Below, one piece after another: positions 1 through 7,762 of a stretch of DNA of 9,230 bases. Made by a program: the position numbers and the translations under genes. How positions within the stretch are numbered: position 1 is the first letter of the stretch; every line of letters begins with the position of its first letter. Under the pieces are notes generated by a model. The model did no database searches. It had not been told where the DNA came from and was given only the letters and a program-made list of their open reading frames with translations. The DNA comes from Caulobacter segnis. GTDB lineage: Bacteria; Pseudomonadota; Alphaproteobacteria; Caulobacterales; Caulobacteraceae. The stretch is from NCBI RefSeq assembly GCF_003243465.1, contig NZ_QFQZ01000120.1:1-9230 (forward strand), in the 5' to 3' direction.

Positions 1-2881
<2,881 letters not shown>

Positions 2882-2898
<17 letters not shown>

Positions 2899-2963
2899 GC
2901 GTCCGAAACACTCCAAGACTCGGGCGCTCGAAAAGCGCCCGGGGCGGACGCCGAGAAATCGGC
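2882..2963 (+). other. Three tandem RNA hairpins spanning the rpoC stop codon and 3' UTR
   Basis: Three perfect stem-loops can be read directly. H1 has 11-bp arms (2882-2892 TTTCGGACGCC, 2898-2908) and a 5-nt loop that includes most of the stop codon. H2 has 8-bp arms (2921-2928, 2934-2941) with loop CGAAA. H3 has 5-bp arms (2950-2954, 2959-2963) with a GAAA tetraloop. None has a downstream U-tract, so none is an intrinsic terminator alone; the real terminator follows at 2982. Bases 2945-2952 repeat CGGACGCC of the H1 left arm exactly, so the H1 right arm has a second possible partner. The likely role is protection or processing of the mRNA 3' end; that is inference. Confidence 0.7.
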
Positions 2964-2981
2964 AGGCTTGAGTACCTACGG

Positions 2982-3017
2982 AAAGGCCCGGGAGCGATTC
3001 CGGGCCTTTTTCGTTTT
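2982..3017 (+). terminator. Rho-independent terminator of the rpoC transcript
   Basis: The stem has 10-bp perfect arms, AAAGGCCCGG (2982-2991) and CCGGGCCTTT (3000-3009), with an 8-nt loop. It runs directly into TTTTT at 3007-3011, then CG and TTTT. This is a canonical intrinsic terminator 84 nt after the rpoC stop codon. Confidence 0.93.
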
Positions 3018-3018
3018 C

Positions 3019-3160
3019 AAATCCACCGACCTCCCCGGCGAATGCCGGGGCCCAGATTCATCCGGAGCCGGTGGGGATGATGCGAAATCGCATGGCGCTA
3101 GCAGGGGAGTCGCGCGTGGGTTCGATCTGGATCCCGGCGTTCGCCGGGAAGGTCGGATTT
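3019..3160. repeat. Inverted pair of intergenic palindromic repeat units (REP-like)
   Basis: Two copies of a roughly 30-40 bp unit face each other. The left copy (3019-3059) has core palindrome CCCCGGC-GAAT-GCCGGGG at 3033-3050 followed by CCAGATTC. The right copy (3122-3160), read on the minus strand, gives AAATCCGACC, then palindrome TCCCGGCG-AA-CGCCGGGA (3132-3149) and CCAGATCGA. They match over most positions, with a 3-bp indel near the outer end. About 60 bp separates them. Units of the type CCCGGCGAAYGCCGGG..CCAGA are, as I recall, common between genes in Caulobacter-like and related GC-rich genomes; the copy number in this genome cannot be seen here. No transposase or coding potential is present. 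This accounts for most of the gene-free stretch between rpoC and 3269. Confidence 0.75.
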
Positions 3161-3214
3161 CTGGATGGATGAAGACTCCGGCGTAACCGCCTGCGCGACG
3201 CGCGCATGGCGCCG

Positions 3215-3242
3215 AAAAGGCCCGGGATCACTCCCGGGCCTT
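3215..3242 (-). terminator. Rho-independent terminator of the DUF883 gene
   Basis: The 11-bp perfect arms are 3217-3227 and 3232-3242, with a 4-nt loop. Read on the minus strand, the stem ends in CCTTTTCGG, so the U-tract lies at 3218-3215, partly within the stem. It lies 26 nt beyond the stop codon of the minus-strand gene ending at 3269. It is nearly identical in sequence to the rpoC terminator at 2982-3011, in inverted orientation. Confidence 0.85.
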
Positions 3243-3268
3243 CCGCGTCGGGGGATGCCGCGGGCGAC

Positions 3269-3637
3269 CTAGGCGCGCGGACGGACGTAGATCGTCTTGG
3301 TCGAGGATCCGCGCAGCAGCAGGCCCAGAACCAGGCCGACGCCGGCGGCGACGCCCAGCGCGCGGGCGGGCTTGAGACGGGCCCAGGTCTCCAGGTCGCC
3401 ATAGCGGCGCTGGATCTGGTCGCCGGCCTGGGCGGTCAGGTTCTTGACCCGGGCGCGGGTCTCGCCCACGGCTTCGGCGGCGACCTCCTTGAGGCTGTCA
3501 TAGGCCTCGTGCGCGGCGCCGCTGACGGCCTTGAGCTTGGGCTCGACCTTGGCGCGGGCGCGGTCGGCCTTGTTCGGGAAATCCTGGGCGGCGCCGTTGC
3601 TGTCGGCGGCGGTCAGGCTGTCGGCATAGTCGGTCAT
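3269..3637 (-). CDS. DUF883 (ElaB/YqjD-like) C-tail-anchored membrane protein
   Basis: A 122-aa protein. Residues 1-88 are charged and Ala-rich, probably helical, with repeated K/E/R spacing typical of the DUF883 amphipathic region. A Lys-Pro-Ala step leads into one hydrophobic, glycine-zipper segment at about 91-108 (ALGVAAGVGLVLGLLL), then a short tail with Arg and Lys. This architecture and the PARALGVAAGVGLVLG signature are characteristic of the DUF883/ElaB/YqjD family. In E. coli, members sit in the inner membrane by their C-terminus, associate with ribosomes and are stationary-phase/stress induced; that role is inferred here by family. The ATG start has GAGG (minus strand, 3647-3644) six nt upstream. 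The gene stands alone, with its own promoter-like element (3696-3720) and terminator (3215-3242). Family assignment is fairly sure; cellular role is not. Confidence 0.88.
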   Translation of the reverse strand: MTDYADSLTAADSNGAAQDFPNKADRARAKVEPKLKAVSGAAHEAYDSLKEVAAEAVGETRARVKNLTAQAGDQIQRRYGDLETWARLKPARALGVAAGVGLVLGLLLRGSSTKTIYVRPRA

Positions 3638-3695
3638 GATGGGCCTCGGGGCAGGGGAAGGGGAGGAGCCCGGCCGGCGCCGGGGACGCTTTCAC

Positions 3696-3720
3696 AACCC
3701 GGCTCGTCGAAGACCGTTCC
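3696..3720 (-). promoter_or_regulatory. Candidate EcfG/SigT-type stress promoter for the DUF883 gene
   Basis: On the minus strand the sequence reads GGAAC (3720-3716), 16 nt, GGTT (3699-3696). The alphaproteobacterial general-stress ECF sigma factor (SigT in Caulobacter) recognises GGAAC-N16/17-CGTT. The -35 is exact, the spacing exact, and the -10 differs at its first base. Predicted transcription start is near 3689, giving a 5' UTR of about 50 nt. Confidence 0.5.
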
Positions 3721-3753
3721 GCGTTCTGTGGGCCCCTGAGGCTCGTTCGACCG

Positions 3754-5199
3754 CTACCGGGGCAAAATCGTCACGATCACCCGCCGGTAGCGCGTCAGGG
3801 GCGGGGAGCCCTTGTCGGTCACGGCCACCACGAAGTGGGCGGTCTCCGGCCTGGTCACCGGCGGCGCGGTGAAATGGACGCGGTAGATGTTGTCGGAGCC
3901 GCCCGGCGGGATCGGCGTCTTGAGGCTGCCGGCTTCCGGATAGTTCGCCCACAGATACGACAGGCTGTCGCCGTCCGGGTCCCGGCTGCCCCGGGCGCTG
4001 AGCGTGAAGGTCTCGCCGGCGCGGACGGTCAGGCGGTCCGGATGGTCCAGGGCCACGATCGGCGGGTGGTTGGCCTTCTCGCGCGGCAGGGTGCTCCAGC
4101 CGATGCGAGCGGCGAAGTCGTTCTGGAAGGCGTCGCGCCAGCGCCAGATCGTCGCGCGATAGTCCTGGAAGGTTCGGGCCGAGGGCCGCACCGCCCGGCC
4201 ATTGGCGCTGGCCGCGTGCGGCGTGAACGCGTCGACCGCATTGGTCCAGATCGGCCGCGTCTCGGGCTCGATCGGCACGCCGCCGGTGAAGCCCTTGGGG
4301 TCCATGGCCTCCATCGCGGGGATGTAGCGCTCGTAGCGCCCGCCCCAGCCGCCCCAGTCGGGATGCTCGGGGTCGGACAGGCCCGTCGGGATCAGGTTCA
4401 GGAAGGCGGGCGTGTCGCCCTCCATGCCATAGGCGACGTCCGGATAGAGCGCGCCGAGCGGACCGCGCCCTTGCTGGATGTTGGTCGCCAGCCAGGCGTT
4501 GGAGACGGTGGTGTTGTCCAGCCCCTCGACCGCCTGGTTCATGCCGCCCCAGGTCGCCGCGCCGTAGCCGCCGGGGCTGACGATGTAGAACAGAGACGGA
4601 TAGGTGCGCCGGATCCACGCCCCGGCGTCGTCCTGGTCCGAGATCGTGTAGACGCGCAGCTTGGCGACCAGGCGCTCGACCTCGGCGGGGGAGCGGGTGG
4701 CGGACAGGGTCTTCAGCGCCTGGGCCAGGGTGTTGGCCCCGCCCCAGACCGACACCCACAGCGGGCGCGGGTCGGGACGGTCGAGGGCGGCGATGATGGC
4801 GCGCGAGCCCTCGGTGTCCTTGCCGGGCCCGGTGGCGGCCAGGCCATAGCCCGGCTGGCCCGCGCGGATGACGGCGTCCAGGGCCTGGGCGGTCGGATAG
4901 CCCCCGGCGTGCAGCAGCAGGTTGGGCCGCACCTGCCCGTAAGCCGCGACCAGGCGCCGGATCGACTCCGGATGGATCTCCTGGCGCATGTGGGTCGAGG
5001 TGGTGGCGACCAGGGCCTCCAGGTCGATCTCGTTGGCGTAGAGCAGCAGGCGCACGAACGACTGGGTGTCGTCAGGCTCGTTCTCGATATCGCTGAGCAC
5101 GACAAGCCGGGCCTTGGCAGGCCCCTCGGCCGCCAGGGCGGCGGTCGGCGCGCCCAGCATCAGGGCCGCCACGATGGCGAGGCTCTTCCAGGACCGCAT
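3754..5199 (-). CDS. Exported DUF1593 / Sde182-type nucleoside-hydrolase-like protein
   Basis: A 481-aa secreted protein. A signal peptide with a Lys-containing n-region, hydrophobic core (LAIVAALMLGAPTA) and Ala-rich cleavage region falls at about residues 1-25. The DUF1593 domain (PF07632, related to nucleoside hydrolases) covers about 30-330. It begins SDIENEPDDTQSF, where D37, E39, D43 and D44 resemble the DxDxxxDD Ca-binding motif of nucleoside hydrolases, and includes the family hallmark HPDWGGWGGRYE at 279-290. A C-terminal beta-sandwich-like domain (about 378-481, with SRDPDGDSLSYLWANYPEAG) matches the Sde182 C-terminal type. Start choice: two ATGs lie 6 nt apart (5205 and 5199). GAGGG abuts the first but sits 6 nt before the second, so 5199 is preferred. 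A LacI-type operator lies just upstream. Homologues were linked to carbohydrate binding in Saccharophagus; the true substrate here is unknown. Confidence 0.9.
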   Translation of the reverse strand: MRSWKSLAIVAALMLGAPTAALAAEGPAKARLVVLSDIENEPDDTQSFVRLLLYANEIDLEALVATTSTHMRQEIHPESIRRLVAAYGQVRPNLLLHAGGYPTAQALDAVIRAGQPGYGLAATGPGKDTEGSRAIIAALDRPDPRPLWVSVWGGANTLAQALKTLSATRSPAEVERLVAKLRVYTISDQDDAGAWIRRTYPSLFYIVSPGGYGAATWGGMNQAVEGLDNTTVSNAWLATNIQQGRGPLGALYPDVAYGMEGDTPAFLNLIPTGLSDPEHPDWGGWGGRYERYIPAMEAMDPKGFTGGVPIEPETRPIWTNAVDAFTPHAASANGRAVRPSARTFQDYRATIWRWRDAFQNDFAARIGWSTLPREKANHPPIVALDHPDRLTVRAGETFTLSARGSRDPDGDSLSYLWANYPEAGSLKTPIPPGGSDNIYRVHFTAPPVTRPETAHFVVAVTDKGSPPLTRYRRVIVTILPR

Positions 5200-5205
5200 T
5201 TCCAT

Positions 5206-5210
5206 CCCTC
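5206..5210 (-). promoter_or_regulatory. Ribosome binding site deciding the DUF1593 start
   Basis: GAGGG on the minus strand (5210-5206) directly touches the upstream ATG (5205-5203), which leaves no spacer. It stands 6 nt before the in-frame ATG at 5199-5197. The second ATG is therefore the likely start, giving an N-terminus MRSWKSL. Confidence 0.7.
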
Positions 5211-5214
5211 AGGG

Positions 5215-5228
5215 TGTTATCGGTAACA
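5215..5228. promoter_or_regulatory. LacI/GalR-family operator-like palindrome upstream of the DUF1593 gene
   Basis: TGTTATCGGTAACA is a near-perfect palindrome with the central CG typical of LacI/GalR-family operators. It fits TGTTANCGNTAACA at every fixed position; only the inner pair breaks symmetry. Sites of this form control sugar-responsive genes in Caulobacter, the xylose regulon being the best known. It lies 5-18 nt upstream of the ribosome binding site, a position where a bound repressor would block initiation or early elongation. No LacI-family gene is in the window, so the regulator would act in trans. Confidence 0.6.
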
Positions 5229-5253
5229 GCCTAGGGGGCGGCGTCGGGCATGG

Positions 5254-5469
5254 CTAGGTTCGGTCGCCCGACGAAGGCTTCACGTCGTCCGTAAACGCGT
5301 CGCGCTTGGCGTCATATCCATCGAGATCGTCGTAGAGCGCCTTGGTCGCCTTCTCCGAGACGGGGTCGTTGGCGCGGTTGCGGGTCCTGTACTGTATGAC
5401 GCCGTAGATCAGCGCCACCAGCAGCAGGAGCGCGCCCACGCCCCAAAGCACTTCGCCCTGGAAGTCCAT
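5254..5469 (-). CDS. Small single-pass membrane protein, unknown function
   Basis: A 71-aa protein. One strongly hydrophobic segment at about residues 7-26 (VLWGVGALLLLVALIYGVIQ) is followed immediately by a basic stretch, YRTRNR. By the positive-inside rule this suggests the C-terminal half is cytoplasmic. The rest (about 32-71) is hydrophilic and acidic/basic mixed (KATKALYDDLDGYDAKRDAF), ending in a Ser/Asp-rich tail. I recognise no named domain. The start ATG (5469-5467) is preceded by AGGGG (minus strand, 5480-5476) with 6 nt spacing. That ribosome binding site overlaps the stop codon of the DUF3008 gene (5481-5479), so the two are very likely co-transcribed and perhaps translationally coupled. 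It could be a stress-related membrane protein by association; that is inference only. Confidence 0.78.
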   Translation of the reverse strand: MDFQGEVLWGVGALLLLVALIYGVIQYRTRNRANDPVSEKATKALYDDLDGYDAKRDAFTDDVKPSSGDRT

Positions 5470-5478
5470 CGGCGGCCC

Positions 5479-5670
5479 CTACTTGGCTTTGTCGGCGACG
5501 TGCTCGGGCTTGCCCTTGCGCTGGGTGTGGGCGAACTCCTCGAGCGCCTTCTCGCTCATCGACAGCATCGACTTCGACGCCCCCTTGAGCTTGCTCTTGG
5601 GCGTCTCTCCGCGCTTGGCGGACAGGGCCGCGCCGGCGGCCTTCTGCTGGGCGGCGGACTTGGCGGGCAT
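5479..5670 (-). CDS. DUF3008 family small basic protein
   Basis: A 63-aa Lys/Ala/Ser-rich soluble protein. It matches the DUF3008 pattern as I know it: N-terminal MPAKSxAQQKAAGAALSAKRG, central LKGASKSM, SMSEKxLEEFAxTxRKGKPEHV near the C-terminus. The family is small, widespread in proteobacteria and of unknown function, and its composition resembles small basic stress or nucleic-acid-associated proteins. A strong Shine-Dalgarno, GAGGAGG, lies on the minus strand at 5682-5676, 5 nt before the ATG (5670-5668), so the start is secure. It is the first gene of an apparent two-gene unit with the 71-aa membrane protein, 9 nt downstream. An EcfG-like promoter lies at 5704-5728, which would make this a general-stress operon. 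Confidence 0.9.
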   Translation of the reverse strand: MPAKSAAQQKAAGAALSAKRGETPKSKLKGASKSMLSMSEKALEEFAHTQRKGKPEHVADKAK

Positions 5671-5703
5671 GGGATCCTCCTCGGGTTGGATGTCCGAAAC
5701 CCC

Positions 5704-5728
5704 AACGCGCCGCCCGCCGGAGCGTTCT
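5704..5728 (-). promoter_or_regulatory. Candidate EcfG/SigT-type stress promoter for the DUF3008 operon
   Basis: On the minus strand the sequence reads AGAAC (5728-5724), 16 nt, CGTT (5707-5704), against the general-stress consensus GGAAC-N16/17-CGTT. One -35 base differs; the -10 and spacing are exact. A start near 5697 would give a 5' UTR of about 27 nt holding the strong ribosome binding site. It is the second such element in the window. Confidence 0.5.
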
Positions 5729-5761
5729 CCAGGCCAGCCTTTGAGCGTCGCGACGCCTCCG

Positions 5762-6652
5762 CTAGGCCTCGCCGCCGATCCGCCCCAGCCCCTCGACGAG
5801 GGCGTCGAAGACGGCGCGGTGCCGGGCGCCGCCGCGCAGGTCCTCGTGCATCACCACCCATAGCGGCAGGGCGACGCCGAACAGGTCGGGGGTGACGCGG
5901 ACCAGGGCCGGATCGCGGCGGGCGATCTCGACCTGGCAGACCCCGACGCCGTAACCCGCCCGGATCGCGGCCAGCTGGGCCAGGTCGCTATCCGTGCGCA
6001 GGCGGAAGGCCTCGCGGGTCAGGCCGGGCATCCGGCTCAAAACCGCCCGCACCGCCGGCGTCTCGGTGTCCACCCCGATCAGGTCGTGGGCCAACAGGTC
6101 CTTCGCGGTGATCGGCGTCCCGCGCTCGGCCAGGTAGTCGCGATGGGCGTGGAAGCCGAGGGTGACCGCCCCGACCTTTCGCGCGACCAGCGCCTGCTGC
6201 GTCGGTTCGACCATGCGCACGGCGATGTCGGCCTGGCGCTGCAGCAGGTCGCTGACCGCATTGGACAGCACCAACTCGATCGCCAGGTCGGGATGAGCGC
6301 GGCGCAACCCCACCAGGATCGGCGGCAGATGCTCGGCGCCGACCACGTCGCTGGCGGTGATCCGGACGGTCCCGGCGACCGCCTCGCTTCCCGACGCCGC
6401 CCGCAGCAGCGCCGCCGAGGTGGCGACCAGGCTTTCGGCGTGGGGGCGCAGGGCGAGGCCTCGGTCGGTCGGCGACAGGCCCCGCTGCGAGCGGACGAAC
6501 AGCTTGCCGCCGACAACCGCCTCCAGGGCGTCGATGTGGCGAGCGACGCTGGGCTGGGTCATGCCCAGGACGCGCGCGGCGGCCGACAACGAGCCCTCGC
6601 GCAGCACGATGGCGAAGGTGCGGTAGAGGTCCCAGCTCGGATCGTTGCTCAT
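5762..6652 (-). CDS. LysR-family transcriptional regulator
   Basis: A 296-aa protein of typical LysR length. The N-terminal winged helix-turn-helix occupies about 8-66: WDLYRTFAIVLREGSLSAAARVLGMTQ with the recognition helix PSVARHIDALE, then GGKLFVRSQRGLSPTDRG, the classic LysR wing region. A linker helix (about 67-90) leads to a periplasmic-binding-protein-like effector domain at about 93-292, with the expected start VAGTVRITAS and the conserved DIAVRMVEP strand. It is transcribed divergently from the SDR gene at 6741, with 88 bp between the starts. This arrangement usually means it controls both that neighbour and itself. The start ATG has no Shine-Dalgarno (the preceding minus-strand bases are CGAAAATAG), so a leaderless transcript is possible. 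The effector is unknown. Stop TAG is at 5764-5762. Confidence 0.95.
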   Translation of the reverse strand: MSNDPSWDLYRTFAIVLREGSLSAAARVLGMTQPSVARHIDALEAVVGGKLFVRSQRGLSPTDRGLALRPHAESLVATSAALLRAASGSEAVAGTVRITASDVVGAEHLPPILVGLRRAHPDLAIELVLSNAVSDLLQRQADIAVRMVEPTQQALVARKVGAVTLGFHAHRDYLAERGTPITAKDLLAHDLIGVDTETPAVRAVLSRMPGLTREAFRLRTDSDLAQLAAIRAGYGVGVCQVEIARRDPALVRVTPDLFGVALPLWVVMHEDLRGGARHRAVFDALVEGLGRIGGEA

Positions 6653-6659
6653 CTATTTT

Positions 6660-6687
6660 CGTATATCCAACCCAGAAAGTTACGCAA
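6660..6687 (-). promoter_or_regulatory. Candidate promoter for the LysR gene
   Basis: On the minus strand TTGCGT (6687-6682), a 16-nt spacer and TATACG (6665-6660) resemble -35 and -10 boxes. The expected transcription start would fall within a few bases of the ATG at 6652, in agreement with the missing ribosome binding site. The -35 lies inside the dyad at 6673-6693. The match is moderate only. Confidence 0.35.
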
Positions 6688-6693
6688 TTTCTG
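6673..6693. promoter_or_regulatory. Dyad in the LysR-SDR intergenic region, candidate LysR operator
   Basis: Perfect 6-bp arms CAGAAA (6673-6678) and TTTCTG (6688-6693) flank 9 bp, giving a 21-bp dyad in the divergent control region. Length and position suit a LysR dimer site, and it covers the candidate -35 of the LysR gene, which would allow autorepression. It does not contain a textbook T-N11-A core, so the assignment is tentative. Confidence 0.4.
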
Positions 6694-6740
6694 AACAGGG
6701 GTTCCGCCGCCATCTTGGCCTCACGCAGATGGAGGCGAAC

Positions 6741-7691
6741 ATGAACGGCAAGACGGCTTTGGTGCTCGGGGCGACGGGCGGGATCGGCGGGGAGATGGCG
6801 CGGCGGCTGCGGGCCGACGGCTGGTGGGTGAAGGCCCTGGTGCGTAGCGTCGAGGCCGCCGGACGGCTGCCCGGGATCGACTGCGGGGTCGGCGACGCCA
6901 TGGTCCGGGACGATGTGGTCGAGGCCGCGCGCGGCGCCTCGGTGATCGTCCACGCGGTCAACCCGCCCGGCTATCGCAACTGGGCGCAGCTGGTCCTGCC
7001 GATGATCGACAACACCCTGGCGGCCGCTCGCGCTCATGGCGCGCGCGTCGTGCTGCCGGGAACGGTCTATAACTACGGCCCTGACGCCTTCCCGCTGATC
7101 GCCGAGGACGCGCCGCAGACTCCCACGACGCGCAAGGGCGCGATCCGGGTCGCGCTGGAGCGCCGCCTGCAGGACGCCGCGCGGGCGGGGGAGGCCCGGG
7201 CGCTGATCGTCCGCGCTGGCGACTTCTTCGGTCCCCGCGCCGCCAACAACTGGTTCAGCCAGGGGATCGTCGCGCCGGGCGCCCGACCCAAGGCGATCCA
7301 GGACCCCAACACCGTCGGCGTCGGCCACCAATGGGCCTATCTGCCGGACGTGGCCGAGACCATGGTCCAGCTCCTCGCGCGAGACGACCTCGAAGACTTC
7401 GCGCGCTTCCACATGGCCGGCCATTGGGATCGGGACGGGACGGCGATGATCGCGGCGGTCGTCCGTGCGCTGGCCGAGCCGACCGTGCGGGTCAAGCCGC
7501 TGCCGTGGTGGGCCCTGCGCCTGGCCGCCTTCGTCGCCGAGACGCCTCGCGAACTGATGGAGATGCGCTACCTTTGGAAACAGCCCGTACGGCTGGACGG
7601 CGCTCGCCTAGCTGCGCGGCTTGGCGAGGAGCCGAATACGCCGCTGGACGTCGCGGTGCGGGAGACGCTCGAGGGGATGGGGTGTCTGTGA
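6741..7691 (+). CDS. NAD(P)-binding SDR / epimerase-like protein lacking the catalytic Tyr
   Basis: A 316-aa protein. It opens with a Rossmann fold: beta strand TALVLG and the nucleotide-binding loop GATGGIGG at residues 10-17. A basic residue after the second strand (R35) suggests possible NADP preference. The strand VIVHAVNPPGY (68-78) and VVLPGTVYNYGP (103-114) follow the atypical/extended SDR layout, as do RAGDFFGP (158-165) and YLPDVAETMV (200-209). The usual YxxxK pair is not present: the equivalent stretch reads K132-GAI-R136 before VALE. From memory, related epimerase-like proteins share this pattern, so it is probably a family trait rather than a defect. The start is the ATG at 6741, with GGAGG at 6731-6735; the ATG at 6645 would overlap the divergent LysR gene and adds non-conserved residues. 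The substrate is unknown. It is probably regulated by the LysR neighbour. Confidence 0.88.
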   Translation: MNGKTALVLGATGGIGGEMARRLRADGWWVKALVRSVEAAGRLPGIDCGVGDAMVRDDVVEAARGASVIVHAVNPPGYRNWAQLVLPMIDNTLAAARAHGARVVLPGTVYNYGPDAFPLIAEDAPQTPTTRKGAIRVALERRLQDAARAGEARALIVRAGDFFGPRAANNWFSQGIVAPGARPKAIQDPNTVGVGHQWAYLPDVAETMVQLLARDDLEDFARFHMAGHWDRDGTAMIAAVVRALAEPTVRVKPLPWWALRLAAFVAETPRELMEMRYLWKQPVRLDGARLAARLGEEPNTPLDVAVRETLEGMGCL

Positions 7692-7759
7692 GCGGGCGTT
7701 CGTAAGCGCTCACGCTGACCAACGTTACGTCTACGCCCCACCGTTTCCCTTCCGGGAAA
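7688..7759. other. Two hairpins between convergent SDR and TonB-like genes
   Basis: Hairpin one has 7-bp arms GTGAGCG (7688-7694) and CGCTCAC (7707-7713) and spans the SDR stop codon. Hairpin two has 6-bp arms TTTCCC (7744-7749) and GGGAAA (7754-7759) and lies just past the stop codon of the minus-strand gene. Neither is followed by a U-tract on its relevant strand, so these are at best weak terminators or mRNA-end structures. Confidence 0.4.
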
Positions 7760-7762
7760 GCC

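Noticed and set aside
2968..3186. 72-codon + strand open frame after rpoC
   Set aside because: It starts at TTG, runs through the rpoC terminator and both repeat units, and has no ribosome binding site or recognisable protein signature.
3835..5226. 463-codon open frame on the + strand opposite the DUF1593 gene
   Set aside because: It is a by-product of strong third-position GC bias in the real minus-strand gene. Its translation is low-complexity Arg/Gly/Ala/Val with no domain, and the minus-strand protein has clear family motifs and a signal peptide.
5745..5756. 12-bp perfect palindrome GCGTCGCGACGC after the LysR stop as a terminator
   Set aside because: There is no U-tract on the minus strand after it, and short GC palindromes are expected by chance in such GC-rich DNA.
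6645..6740. Upstream ATGs (6645 and 6729) as the SDR start
   Set aside because: The 6645 ATG overlaps the divergent LysR start and adds residues that do not belong to the Rossmann fold. The ATG at 6729 overlaps the Shine-Dalgarno (6731-6735) that properly serves 6741.
5988..7424. 478-codon minus-strand open frame crossing the LysR-SDR intergenic region
   Set aside because: It overlaps two well-supported genes in other frames, is Arg/Pro/Gly-rich, and shows no domain or ribosome binding site.
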